Assembly: GCF_963666675.1 (NCBI RefSeq)
Contig: NZ_OY762929.1
Span: forward strand, 4,808,001-4,872,000
DNA: 64,000 nucleotides
Direction: 5' to 3'
From: an uncultured Desulfobacter sp.
Lineage (GTDB): Bacteria > Desulfobacterota > Desulfobacteria > Desulfobacterales > Desulfobacteraceae
Positions 33,697 through 42,560 of the stretch are shown here, piece after piece (the first letter of the stretch is position 1; the number at the start of each line of letters is the position of its first letter). The position numbers were made by a program, and so were the translations under genes. The notes under the pieces were generated by a model. The model had not been told where the DNA came from. It ran no database searches and saw nothing but the letters and a program-made list of their open reading frames with translations.

Positions 33697-35700
33697 TTAA
33701 TTTCCCGGGCAGGGCTCCTGGCCCTTCTTCAATGCCACACGTATGGAACCGTCAGGACCATCCACCGGCTGTTCAGAACCGGCAAGGCATCCCGTGGTCT
33801 TTTCCACAATCGCATACCGGATATCCGGGGGCATCAAAAAATCACGTTCCGGCTCTCCTTTCATGGCCCGGATCATGAAATCCGTCCAGATCGGCACAGC
33901 CCCGCGCCCCCCGGTGATCCCCCTGCCATGTTTATCTTTGAGTTTTCTTTTCTTGTCATACCCGGTCCATACGGATACGCAAAGGGAAGGGGTAAACCCG
34001 GTGAACCAGGCATCATTATAATTGTCCGTGGTGCCGGTTTTGCCGGCGGCCGGGCGCTTAAATCCCAGACGCCGCACCCCACGGCCGGACCCGGAATCCA
34101 CAACGCCCTCCATCATATCCACCACCTGGAAGGCCGTGGCCGTATCCAGCACCCTGCGTTCCTTGACAATATGTTCAAAAAGCACCCGCCCCCTTGCATC
34201 TTCAATCCGCCAGAATAAAAAAGGTTCATGATAAATGCCCAGGCCCGCCAACGTGGAAAACCCTGCCGCCATATCCATCACGCTGACATCAGAGGTCCCA
34301 AGGGCCACGGAATATACGGATTTCAAGGGACTTTTTATTCCGCAGGCTTTGGCCACACCCACCACGGCATCAGGCCCCACATCCGCCACCAGCTGGGCTG
34401 CGATGGTGTTCACCGAATGGATCAGTGCCTGTTTGAGGATCATGGGCCCCCTGAATGTTCGTTCAAAATTCTGGGGATACCAGTCGGGTGCCCCTGTAAC
34501 GGGAATGGCCACAGGCCTGTCCTGAAACAGACTGGCGGGATTCAGCTTTCCATGCTTGAACGCGGCATAGTATAAAAAGGGCTTAAAACCGCTGCCGGCC
34601 TGGCGTTTACTGTTCACAGCCCGGTTGAATTCACTGGCGTAATAATCCCTGCCCCCCACCATGGCCTTCACTGCGCCGCTAGCGGTATCAACGGCGACCA
34701 GGGCGGCCTGGGGTTTTTCACTCTCCCCCTTATCCAATCCCATAAGTTCATCAAGCCGTGCCATACCGGAGATCACCGCCGTACGGGCATCGGCCTGGCA
34801 TCTGGAATCCATGGTCGTATACACCTTAATACCGCCATGGTACACCACATCCTCACCGTACATCTCCACAAGCTTCTGGATCAAGGCATCCAGAAAATAA
34901 CTGCCGGTACGGGCATCTTTTCGGCCATTGTTCAGTTCAGGCCGGACGGCATCGGTTTTGGCCGCCTCATCCGCGGTAATAAAACCTGCGGCCGCCATGC
35001 GGTTCAACACCACCCGCCGCCGGGCAAGGGCTCTGTCGTAATGCCGGAAAGGATTATACTGGGAGGGAGACTTGGGCAGCCCTGCAAGCAAAGCCGCCTC
35101 CGCCAGGGTCAAATCCTGGGCGGATTTATCGAAATACATGCGGGCCGCCCGCTCAATGCCCTGGGCACCGGCCCCGAAATGGATCTGGTTGATGTATGCC
35201 CCGAGAATCTGTTCTTTGGTATTGGCCTGTTCAATCTGGAATGCCACCAGCATCTCTTTGAATTTGCGCTGCCAGGTCTGTTCAAAGCTGAAAAACAGAT
35301 TCTTGGCCAGCTGTTGGGTGATGGTCGAAGCACCCTGGATTTGGCCGGGTTCAAACAGGGTGATATACAGGGCTTTTAAAGTACGCAGTTTATTTACGCC
35401 ATGGTGTTCAAAAAACCTGTGATCCTCGGTTGCCACAATGGCATTGAGAAAATCAGCAGATACCATATCCAGGGAGACGGATGTCTTTTCGCCAAGGGCA
35501 ATGAGGACCTGGCCGTCTGCGGAATAGATCAGACTCTGGGGGGTTTCGATAATACGACTTAAAGGAGAGGGTAACTTAGGCAGATCCCGGGAAATATGAA
35601 AAATCATCAGACAGGTTCCGGCAGCCGCCACCGCCACGGCAAGAAGCCCGGTATAAAGCAACAGCCGCATCAGGGAAACCAACCAGAAAAACAGCCGCAT
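33697..35700 (-). CDS. Class A penicillin-binding protein (PBP1A-type glycosyltransferase/transpeptidase)
   Basis: The 667-residue bifunctional enzyme polymerises and crosslinks peptidoglycan outside the inner membrane. It has an N-terminal anchor (LLLYTGLLAVAVAAAGTCLMI), a glycosyltransferase domain with ATEDHRFFEHHGVN and GASTITQQLAKNLFF, and a transpeptidase domain with SxxK in GSGFKPFLY, SxN in SVNTIAAQ and KTGTT in AAGKTGTTDNYNDAWFTG. ATG 35700 overlaps the stop of the upstream gene (TGATG), so it is preferred to the further upstream start at 35745. Downstream lies the SPOR gene. Translational coupling with the preceding unknown membrane protein suggests they act together. Confidence 0.94.
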   Translation of the reverse strand: MRLFFWLVSLMRLLLYTGLLAVAVAAAGTCLMIFHISRDLPKLPSPLSRIIETPQSLIYSADGQVLIALGEKTSVSLDMVSADFLNAIVATEDHRFFEHHGVNKLRTLKALYITLFEPGQIQGASTITQQLAKNLFFSFEQTWQRKFKEMLVAFQIEQANTKEQILGAYINQIHFGAGAQGIERAARMYFDKSAQDLTLAEAALLAGLPKSPSQYNPFRHYDRALARRRVVLNRMAAAGFITADEAAKTDAVRPELNNGRKDARTGSYFLDALIQKLVEMYGEDVVYHGGIKVYTTMDSRCQADARTAVISGMARLDELMGLDKGESEKPQAALVAVDTASGAVKAMVGGRDYYASEFNRAVNSKRQAGSGFKPFLYYAAFKHGKLNPASLFQDRPVAIPVTGAPDWYPQNFERTFRGPMILKQALIHSVNTIAAQLVADVGPDAVVGVAKACGIKSPLKSVYSVALGTSDVSVMDMAAGFSTLAGLGIYHEPFLFWRIEDARGRVLFEHIVKERRVLDTATAFQVVDMMEGVVDSGSGRGVRRLGFKRPAAGKTGTTDNYNDAWFTGFTPSLCVSVWTGYDKKRKLKDKHGRGITGGRGAVPIWTDFMIRAMKGEPERDFLMPPDIRYAIVEKTTGCLAGSEQPVDGPDGSIRVALKKGQEPCPGN

Positions 35701-36578
35701 CAGCCGTCTGCCTTCAACATCAGGGTCAACTGCCACACCGCCCATTCCCGGGCTTTCACCGCCACCACCCGGGAGTCACCCAGGTGACGGAACTCAAACC
35801 CCAGTGTGATCAACCCGTCCTGGACGGCATTGCCCACCCCCACGCGGTGAAGGGCGCCTTTTTCAGATAAAAGGTCTTGTGTATCCAGAATCAGATCGGA
35901 GCTCATCTCCCCAGGCAACCTTGAAACGGCATCAAAGAAAAGGGCGGCCGGATAAATTCTGCCGAAGAAATCAGGGATATTTTCCAGGGTGCCCGGCATT
36001 ACGGATGGGCTGCCGTTGTTGCCCAGGGTCTTTACGTCCAGGTCCACCTGCTGGACAACCCGGTTGCGGCTATCAATAAAAAAAATTTTCATGCCCTCCA
36101 GTCGGCCTTCGCAGAAAATCCGGTCGGTGACGCCACCGTTGAGAAGCCACACCAGGCGCACCGGATCAACCACATGTCTGCTGCGATATGCAGGCAACGC
36201 CAGATACAGCTCCCGGAACCGATCTTTGTCCAGGTTGGCCCACTCCCCGGGCCCCAACTTGGCCGAAAGATCGGCAAAGGATTCTGCTGTCCGCACTGTT
36301 CGTCCCGCACTTTCCCGTTCAAGGGCCATCTGATCCAGGGACTGCATGGCATTGACCATGTGCCGACCCGCGTCCCAGATGGCACCATTTTCAGGACGGG
36401 TGTCATTGGTGGACGCAAGATAATTGCCCACCAGACGTTCGCACCAGTCAAAGCGAAACTCAGATACCACGAAAATACAGACAACCGATAGAATGACCAG
36501 ATTTAAAACCGAACAACTCCGTTTGAGCCACTCTTCCGGGGTGCCCGGGCCATACCAGTTTTGGGTGCGCAGATTCAT
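35700..36578 (-). CDS. Single-span membrane protein, function unknown
   Basis: The 292-residue protein has a short cytoplasmic N-terminus, one membrane helix at about 24-42 (VLNLVILSVVCIFVVSEF) and a soluble, presumably periplasmic region with a Cache/PAS-like mix of helices then strands (FRELYLALPAYRSRHVVDPV ... GMKIFFIDSRNRVVQQVDLD ... VAVKAREWAVWQLTLML). I recognise no family. Its stop overlaps the start of the class A PBP, and a zinc-ribbon gene lies 18 bp upstream. By context it could regulate or anchor the PBP or link it to the pilus retraction genes in the same operon, but this is only inference. Confidence 0.7.
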   Translation of the reverse strand: MNLRTQNWYGPGTPEEWLKRSCSVLNLVILSVVCIFVVSEFRFDWCERLVGNYLASTNDTRPENGAIWDAGRHMVNAMQSLDQMALERESAGRTVRTAESFADLSAKLGPGEWANLDKDRFRELYLALPAYRSRHVVDPVRLVWLLNGGVTDRIFCEGRLEGMKIFFIDSRNRVVQQVDLDVKTLGNNGSPSVMPGTLENIPDFFGRIYPAALFFDAVSRLPGEMSSDLILDTQDLLSEKGALHRVGVGNAVQDGLITLGFEFRHLGDSRVVAVKAREWAVWQLTLMLKADG

Positions 36579-36596
36579 AAAAAGGCTAAAAAGTAC

Positions 36597-37232
36597 TCAG
36601 GCTTTCCCCACAGCTTTCATTGAATCGTTGAACGCCGCATACATCTGTTCATGTTCAGACAATGCCGCAGCCAGAAGGGTATTCACCCGAGAATCATCTT
36701 CCTGCTCAAGATCCTGGGATTTAATCACATAGTTGGCACTCAGATCCAGGGCCGTCATGGCATTGCCGGTCTCGAGGCCGGAGCCAAGCCGGACAAGACA
36801 AATTTTGCGGCGGAGAAACATATCCATATTGTTCATGTACCCGGCGACGCTTTTATCCGCATCAAAGGCGTCATCCATCACCACCAGGGGATAGACATAA
36901 TATTCAAGATTTTTCAACGCCTGGGCCGGAGATTCAGCCACATGGGCTTTCAATCCCACATATTCCAAGCCGGCCAGAATCCGCTTGCGGCCAAGGGATG
37001 GGGGCATGCAGACCAGGGCCTGTTTCGATCCGCCGGCCTGGAACATCGACACATCCGTCCCCATGCCGCTTGCGGCGTGTTCAGGAGCGGTGGTCCCGGT
37101 ATTCCCGGCCGATACTTTAACAGGAACAGAGGCCGCGCATTTGGGACATTTGAATGAAAAATCCTTGTCTTTTGGTATTTTGTCATCGGGCAGGTTCGCA
37201 CTACTGCCGCATGCCGGGCAGGCAATCTTCAT
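36597..37232 (-). CDS. Zinc-ribbon (MJ0042-type) protein with receiver-like domain
   Basis: The 211-residue protein starts with a zinc ribbon, MKIACPACGSSANLP ... FSFKCPKCAASVPVKV, of the MJ0042 type common in deltaproteobacteria. After a linker (about 40-65) comes a region with the strand/helix alternation of a degenerate receiver domain: QALVCMPPSLGRKRILAGLEYVG, LVVMDDAFDAD, RKICLVRLGSG, ANYVIKSQDL. Conserved phospho-site Asp residues are only partly placed, so it may be a pseudo-receiver. Its start overlaps the pilU-like stop by 4 nt (ATGA), suggesting a role with the pilus ATPases. Confidence 0.7.
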   Translation of the reverse strand: MKIACPACGSSANLPDDKIPKDKDFSFKCPKCAASVPVKVSAGNTGTTAPEHAASGMGTDVSMFQAGGSKQALVCMPPSLGRKRILAGLEYVGLKAHVAESPAQALKNLEYYVYPLVVMDDAFDADKSVAGYMNNMDMFLRRKICLVRLGSGLETGNAMTALDLSANYVIKSQDLEQEDDSRVNTLLAAALSEHEQMYAAFNDSMKAVGKA

Positions 37233-38404
37233 AATGAGTCCTCCTCTCCCCCGTAACCGCGGTCAATCTCAAGGGATTGAATGCCGCTTGTGGATTCACC
37301 CCTGGCGCTTTTAATCCGGTCAAGCCCCCGGCCCACAATATCCTTGCGTGACGCATAGGCCATGGCTGTGTTTTCGTCGATCTTTCCCGCTTCATACAAA
37401 CTTACAATAAACTCGTCAAAGGAAATCATGCCCTGGGGTTTACCCGCCACAATGATGTCGTTAAAGGTTTTGCCTTCGGACTCCCCGTTCAAAATGCTGT
37501 CCTTGACCCGCAGGTTGGTGGCCATGATTTCAAAAGCGGCCACCCGCCCGCCGCCCACCTTGGGCAAGAGCCGCTGGGCCACCACCCACCGGACCGTGTC
37601 GGCCAGGCGAATGCGGATCTGGGTCTCCTCTTCCGTGGAAAACATGCCCAGCACACGGTTGATGGTCTGCCCGGCGTCAACGGTGTGTAGGGTAGAGAGC
37701 ACCAGATGGCCGGTTTCGGCAGCGGCCAGGCCAATTTCCACGGTTTCCCGGTCCCGCATTTCGCCCACCAGAATGACTTTAGGGGCCTGGCGCAAGGCAG
37801 CCCGCAGCCCCGAGGCAAATGTGTCAAAATCCATACCCAGTTCCCGCTGGTTAAAGGTGGATTGTTTTTGGGTATGCTGGTACTCGATGGGATCTTCCAG
37901 GGTAATCACATGCACGGATTTGGTTTCGTTGATCTTGTCTAACAGCGCGGCCAATGAAGTGGATTTACCGGAACCTGTGGCCCCTGTCACAAAAATAATA
38001 CCGTTCTTCTCCTCGGCCATCTTATGAAAACTTGCCGGCAGATTGAGCTTTTCAATGGTGGGAATATGGGTTTCAAGCTTTCTTAATACAATGGCGTATT
38101 TACCTGAACGGGAAAAAATATTTACCCTGAATCTCGCCTTGGTACTCAGCTGGTATGACAAATCACAACTGCCCTCCCGCAACAGGGTTTCAAGCTGTTT
38201 TCTGTCATTGTTGATAAGATTGAGGGCCAGTACCTCGGTTTGAAATGCCGTCAGGGGCGTAAACCCCGGCCCCAGATCAACCGGCAAAAGTTGTCCTGAA
38301 CTTTCCACCTGGAGGGGTTTTCCAGGGGTAACATTCAAGTCCGACACATTATCATTGGAATCCAACATCTTAGTAAGGATATAATCAAGCTGCTGTTTTT
38401 TCAT
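37229..38404 (-). CDS. pilU: PilT/PilU-like type IV pilus retraction ATPase
   Basis: The 391-residue cytoplasmic hexameric ATPase has a PAS-like N-terminal domain and a RecA-like core: Walker A TGATGSGKSTSLAA, Asp box ITLEDPIEYQH, Walker B VILVGEMRDRETVE and His box LVLSTLHTVDAG. In the C-terminal third RVKDSILNGESEGKTFNDII and QGMISFDEFIVSLYEAGKI resemble PilU and not PilT, where the equivalent is AxRNLIRExK. PilU acts as an accessory retraction motor with PilT. ATG 38404 follows a CAGGAGTAAGGC leader. pilT lies 26 bp upstream in the same operon. Confidence 0.9.
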   Translation of the reverse strand: MKKQQLDYILTKMLDSNDNVSDLNVTPGKPLQVESSGQLLPVDLGPGFTPLTAFQTEVLALNLINNDRKQLETLLREGSCDLSYQLSTKARFRVNIFSRSGKYAIVLRKLETHIPTIEKLNLPASFHKMAEEKNGIIFVTGATGSGKSTSLAALLDKINETKSVHVITLEDPIEYQHTQKQSTFNQRELGMDFDTFASGLRAALRQAPKVILVGEMRDRETVEIGLAAAETGHLVLSTLHTVDAGQTINRVLGMFSTEEETQIRIRLADTVRWVVAQRLLPKVGGGRVAAFEIMATNLRVKDSILNGESEGKTFNDIIVAGKPQGMISFDEFIVSLYEAGKIDENTAMAYASRKDIVGRGLDRIKSARGESTSGIQSLEIDRGYGGEEDSL

Positions 38405-38430
38405 GCCTTACTCCTGTTTTATATGTGGGA

Positions 38431-39513
38431 TTACGCTTCGGTGAAATCCGCAGGCGGCTTTTTAAGAAACGGCCGGAACAATTGTTTGTTATTTGCTTTA
38501 GAATAAGCGTCATCGGGACTGATCTTCCCTTGTTTATACAGATCCATGATGGCATCGTCCAGCAGCTGCATCCCATACTGTTTACCGGTCTGGATCATGG
38601 ACGGGATCTGGTGGGTTTTGGATTCGCGGATGAGATTTCGGACCGCAGGGGTTGCCACAAGGATCTCCAGGGCCGCACACCGCCCCTTTTTGTCAATCCG
38701 TTTAAACAGCACCTGGGCCACGACGGCCCGAAGGCCGTCCGACAGTGTGGAGCGAATCTGGGCCTGTTCGCTGCTGGGAAACACCTCGACCAGCCGGTCC
38801 ACCGTTTTATGGGCACTGGATGTATGCAACGTGCCAAAGACCAGGTGACCTGTGGACGCGGCTTCAACCGCCAGGGAAATAGTTTCAAGATCCCGGAGCT
38901 CGCCCACCAGGATAATATCCGGATCCTCGCGCAGCGCACCGCGAAGTGCCGCGGAAAATGTTTTGGTGTGGGTGCCCACTTCCCGGTGGTTCACAATACA
39001 GCCCTGGCTTTTATGAACAAACTCGATGGGATCTTCCACGGTGATAATATGGTCTTTTCGGTTTCGGTTGGCCTGGTCAATGATGGCGGCAAGGGTGGTT
39101 GATTTGCCGGACCCGGTGGGGCCGGTCACCAATACAAGCCCCCTGGGCAGGTCCGCCAGTTTTGAAATTACCGTCGGCAACCCCAGGGCTTCGGCGGTCA
39201 GGATGTTTGACGGAATTTCACGGAACACGGCTGCTATACCGTTTTTCTGCATGAAATAATTGGCCCTGTAACGGGCAAGGCCGGGGATTTCATACCCGAA
39301 ATCAACATCCCCGGTCTCCTCAAATTCCTTAATTTTTTCCTGGGAGGTGATTTCATAAAGCATGCCGCGCAGCTTATCATTGGTCAGTTTATCGTATTTA
39401 ATTCGCTCAATGTCGCCGTGAAGCCTTAACGCCGGTTGTTGCCCTGTAGTCAGGTGCAAGTCGGACGCCCCCTGGTCATGCATAAGCTTGAAAAACGCAT
39501 CTATTTCAGCCAT
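38431..39513 (-). CDS. pilT: Type IV pilus retraction ATPase PilT
   Basis: The 360-residue ATPase drives depolymerisation of the pilus fibre. Motifs: LMHDQGASDLHLTTGQQPAL in the N-terminal domain, Walker A GPTGSGKSTTLAA, Asp box VEDPIEFVHKSQGC, Walker B ILVGELRDLETISLA, His box GTLHTSSAHKTVDRL, and the PilT signature AVRNLIRESKTHQI. Length and order are standard. The start ATG 39513 follows an AAGGGGAAG ribosome site. It is the first gene of a minus-strand run pilT-pilU-zinc protein-membrane protein-PBP-SPOR protein with very short gaps, an unusual link between pilus and cell-wall genes. Confidence 0.95.
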   Translation of the reverse strand: MAEIDAFFKLMHDQGASDLHLTTGQQPALRLHGDIERIKYDKLTNDKLRGMLYEITSQEKIKEFEETGDVDFGYEIPGLARYRANYFMQKNGIAAVFREIPSNILTAEALGLPTVISKLADLPRGLVLVTGPTGSGKSTTLAAIIDQANRNRKDHIITVEDPIEFVHKSQGCIVNHREVGTHTKTFSAALRGALREDPDIILVGELRDLETISLAVEAASTGHLVFGTLHTSSAHKTVDRLVEVFPSSEQAQIRSTLSDGLRAVVAQVLFKRIDKKGRCAALEILVATPAVRNLIRESKTHQIPSMIQTGKQYGMQLLDDAIMDLYKQGKISPDDAYSKANNKQLFRPFLKKPPADFTEA

Positions 39514-39759
39514 TTCTTCCCCTTTTATATTATCGTTTGCCTCCGAACGGAGAATATCAGAAACGCCTGGCCATAACGCAGCACACCCCTGAAAAACAAG
39601 GGTGTATCACCAAACGCGCACGTCATGTGAAACAATAATAACCTGCGTAATGTAATGTCCTTTAGGAACGGACAATCCGCTTTTCAGGAAATGCAATCCC
39701 CTGTACCGTTAATGAAATCTATAATTACGTAACAGGTTTTGTCTCGGCGTTAAAAGAGG

Positions 39760-39780
39760 GTCAAGTCAGCCCATGGCTGT
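39760..39780 (-). repeat. Dispersed intergenic repeat, family A, short copy
   Basis: On the minus strand this reads ACAGCCATGGGCTGACTTGA, matching the core at 47939-47960 with one change. It starts 14 bp after the divIVA stop codon. The inner part CAGCC.TGGGCTG is self-complementary. The rest of the 280-bp gap between pilT and divIVA has no gene; an ACACCC/GGGTGT inverted repeat at about 39584-39606 is the only other structure I see. Confidence 0.5.
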
Positions 39781-39793
39781 TTTTAAAAAGGGA

Positions 39794-40294
39794 TCAAGCC
39801 CGCCGGATAAACTTCAGGGCAGTGTCGGCTTCATCGGCTGCCTTATTTTCTTCTATGGTCATCTCGAGCATTTTTGAGTGCGATTCAAGAACCGAGCTGA
39901 TCTGCATTTCAAGCTGGATACGCTGGCGCTTAAGTTCCGTAATATCGCTGTGCAACTGGGAAAGACGTTTGTGGGCCCGGTTCAAAATTTTCTCCGCCTC
40001 AACTTCTGCATTGGCAATGGTTACCTGGGCCGATTTTTCAGCGCTGTCTTTCATCTGATCCAGTACTTTCTGGGACTGAATCATGGCATTTTTCATTGAT
40101 TCTTCGCGTTTTCTATATCCCTGATTTTCCAGATTCAGCCGGTGGTGTTCCTGCCGAAGCTTTTCCATGGCCGCTTCCTGGGATTCAAGTTCCCGGGCCA
40201 CTTCTTCCAGGAAGGCATCGACCTCCTGCACATCAAACCCTCTAAAACGCGTAGAAAATTCTTTTTGTTTGATCACCAATGGTGTGACACCCAT
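39794..40294 (-). CDS. divIVA: DivIVA-domain protein
   Basis: The 166-residue coiled-coil protein begins with the membrane-binding DivIVA domain (GVTPLVIKQKEFSTRFRGFDVQEVDAFLEEV), followed by a long coiled coil (about 30-75 and 85-150). DivIVA proteins sense curved membrane at poles and septa and recruit division or polarity factors. In deltaproteobacteria the family is common next to yggT, as here (22-bp gap downstream of yggT). ATG 40294 has AAGGGAGTG just upstream. No C-terminal extension is present. Confidence 0.92.
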   Translation of the reverse strand: MGVTPLVIKQKEFSTRFRGFDVQEVDAFLEEVARELESQEAAMEKLRQEHHRLNLENQGYRKREESMKNAMIQSQKVLDQMKDSAEKSAQVTIANAEVEAEKILNRAHKRLSQLHSDITELKRQRIQLEMQISSVLESHSKMLEMTIEENKAADEADTALKFIRRA

Positions 40295-40316
40295 TAATAC
40301 ACTCCCTTTTTGGTTT

Positions 40317-40613
40317 TCACATCGAGCGAGACAAGCCTATGAGGCTTTTTACAACAAAATTCTGAAGGAAAATAATAACTAAAAAGACAACAATCGGCGA
40401 CAAGTCCATACCACCGAAGGTCACGGGGAGATGTTTACGGATCTGATAAAACACCGGTTCCGTAGCCTTGCGAAGGAAACGGACGATGGGGTTATACGGA
40501 TCCGGATTCACCCAGGACAGCACAGCCGAAGCTATAACGATCCACATATAAATATTTAAAGCATAGTCGAGGACAATGGCAATAGCCATGAAGAAATTAG
40601 ACAATATCAGCAT
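40317..40613 (-). CDS. yggT: YggT-family membrane protein
   Basis: The 98-residue inner-membrane protein has two hydrophobic segments (about 5-30 and 70-92) around the family motif SWVNPDPYNPIVRFLRKATEPV, then the second conserved loop LPVTFGGMDLSPIVVFLVI. YggT proteins occur in septum and osmotic-stress gene neighbourhoods in many bacteria; biochemical function is not established. It precedes divIVA and the two are most likely one transcript. Confidence 0.92.
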   Translation of the reverse strand: MLILSNFFMAIAIVLDYALNIYMWIVIASAVLSWVNPDPYNPIVRFLRKATEPVFYQIRKHLPVTFGGMDLSPIVVFLVIIFLQNFVVKSLIGLSRSM

Positions 40614-40870
40614 CCTACATCACCCTGGTTCAGGTTATTTTTATGGCACTTGTTACCGTGAAACAATTGAAAAGTCAAGTTTTTTCGACTTTCCTTCTAT
40701 ATTATCGCAGTTTACACCACGGCCCGGCAGGATTCAAGAGCTGTTTCACATAAAAGACGAAGCACACATAGTTCCACAAAACGAAATATTCCTTCCCAAA
40801 AAACGACGTGTCTGCTAAAAACCACTAACTGTTTAGATATTTACCCCATAGAAAGTACCTTTAAATCATT

Positions 40871-42358
40871 TTGAAACTATTAATCAATTTCATAAAAACA
40901 CTTTTTGCCGGAAAATCAAAAAAACAAGAGACCGGCGTCACAACCCAAACGCCCAGGACAACCGAACCGCCGATTAAGCCTGATGACAGGGAAAGCACGC
41001 CAGCTAAAAAGCCACGCCCAAAACCCAGGAAACCGCGCTGGACCATAGAACAATTCCAGGTCGACCCCCAAGAGGGTAAAACCCGGTTCCATGACCTGAA
41101 GCTCACCACGGGGCTGATGCATGCCGTCTATGATCTCAATTTCAAATACTGCACCGATATCCAGGCCCGGCTTCTTCCCCACACCCTTGACGGCCGGGAT
41201 GCCACGGCCAAAGCCCAGACCGGAACCGGCAAAAGCGCCACCTTTATAATCACCTTGATTAATCAGTTTGCGCGCAAAGCCGTTAAACGGGAAAAGAGAT
41301 ACCCCCGGGCCCTGATCCTTGCCCCCACAAGGGAGCTTGTGTACCAGATAGAAAAGGATTTCAAGGGCCTTGCCAAGTATTCCCATTTGAGGATCGTCCC
41401 GGTCTTCGGCGGCACGGACTATCAAAAACAGCAAAAACTTCTCACAGATAAGCCCGCCGACGTGATTGCGGCAACCCCGGGACGCCTTCTGGATTTTATC
41501 TCTAAAAAGCTGATCGACCTGTCCCGGGTGGAGATTGTGGTCATTGACGAGGCGGACCGAATGCTGGACATGGGATTTATCCCGGATGTCCGCCGCCTGA
41601 TTTACATGACCCCCCACAAGGACAAACGCCAGACCCTGTTTTTCTCGGCCACCCTAACAGACGACGTGCTGCGCCTGGCCGAATCCTGGACCCGGGATGC
41701 CGTGCGCATTGAAATTGATCCGGAACAGGCCGCGGCGGATTCCATTACCCAGCTTGTGTATCTGACCACGGAATCGGACAAGTTTAAAAATGTCTGCAAC
41801 CTGTTAATCAGTCAAAAGCTTGAGCGGGTGATCATCTTCGTCAACCGCAAGGATACGGCCCGTTATCTGTCGGACAAATTGTCCAGATACGGTCTGAACG
41901 CAGGCGTACTGTCCGGGGACGTGGCCCAGGACAAACGGTTCAAGGTCCTCAACCGATTTAAAACCGGACAGCTCAAAGTCCTGGTGGCAACGGATGTGGC
42001 GGCAAGAGGCCTTCACATTGAGAACATCAGCCACGTCGTCAACTATGATCTGCCCCTGGAACCCGAACATTACATCCACAGAATCGGACGGACCGGCAGG
42101 GCCGGCGCCACGGGTACGTCTGTCAGTTTTGCCGATGAAATGAGTTCATTTCAAATCCCCAAAATTGAAGAGGTACTGGGCCACAAAGTCAGTTGTGAAT
42201 ATCCAACACCGGAGTTGGAAGCAGACCTGCCGAAACCAGCCCCGCGACCACCCCAAAAAACGGCTAAACAAAATCAAACAAACCGTGCCGGCAAGGCTAA
42301 AAGGCCTTACAAAAGAGGGAGAAAACCTGCAAAGACAACGGCAGCCAAAAACGCATAA
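40871..42358 (+). CDS. DEAD-box ATP-dependent RNA helicase (RhlB/RhlE-like)
   Basis: The 495-residue helicase unwinds RNA during ribosome assembly or mRNA decay. Motifs: Q-motif region with FKYCTDIQARLLP, I AKAQTGTGKSATF, Ia APTRELVYQI, II VIDEADRMLDMG, III SATLTDDV, IV IIFVNRKDTARYL, V VATDVAARGLHI and VI YIHRIGRTGRAG. A basic Pro/Lys-rich N-terminal tail (about 15-55) and a basic C-terminal tail (about 435-495) should bind RNA. The frame opens at TTG 40871 with no clear ribosome site, so the N-terminus is uncertain. The foldback element at 42422-42525 lies just downstream. Confidence 0.92.
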   Translation: MKLLINFIKTLFAGKSKKQETGVTTQTPRTTEPPIKPDDRESTPAKKPRPKPRKPRWTIEQFQVDPQEGKTRFHDLKLTTGLMHAVYDLNFKYCTDIQARLLPHTLDGRDATAKAQTGTGKSATFIITLINQFARKAVKREKRYPRALILAPTRELVYQIEKDFKGLAKYSHLRIVPVFGGTDYQKQQKLLTDKPADVIAATPGRLLDFISKKLIDLSRVEIVVIDEADRMLDMGFIPDVRRLIYMTPHKDKRQTLFFSATLTDDVLRLAESWTRDAVRIEIDPEQAAADSITQLVYLTTESDKFKNVCNLLISQKLERVIIFVNRKDTARYLSDKLSRYGLNAGVLSGDVAQDKRFKVLNRFKTGQLKVLVATDVAARGLHIENISHVVNYDLPLEPEHYIHRIGRTGRAGATGTSVSFADEMSSFQIPKIEEVLGHKVSCEYPTPELEADLPKPAPRPPQKTAKQNQTNRAGKAKRPYKRGRKPAKTTAAKNA

Positions 42359-42421
42359 CCTGGTCTGTCCCGGTTGACACCCAATCCGGTTCAATGTAAA
42401 GATACTTTATGTAATTAATTA

Positions 42422-42525
42422 TAGTGCCTGTCCATAAATGGGGAGTTTTGTCCAAGTTCAAGGCGGGTTTAAATTTTACCCCAACAAAGAAATTGGGCAA
42501 AAAGGCCATTTATAAATGGGCACTA
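42422..42525. repeat. Imperfect 104-bp foldback element (MITE-like)
   Basis: The left arm (42422-42455) starting TAGTGCCTGTCCATAAATGG and the right arm (42493-42525), which on the other strand starts TAGTGCCCATTTATAAATGG, are imperfect inverted repeats of about 33 bp with shared ATAAATGG, TTTT and CCCAA/TCCAA blocks. The loop is about 37 bp. There is no transposase. It lies between the helicase and tatB. A short non-autonomous element or a foldback RNA repeat are both possible; I cannot see a clear target-site duplication. Confidence 0.6.
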
Positions 42526-42560
42526 CCTATTATTGAAACCACAAGGAGTAACACCAACAT

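Noticed and set aside
33361..34218. 285-codon plus-strand ORF over the SPOR and PBP genes
   Set aside because: Antisense shadow of two genes with intact catalytic and domain motifs.
40636..40655. TGGCAC upstream of the helicase gene as a sigma-54 -24 box
   Set aside because: No GC dinucleotide at the required -12 spacing.
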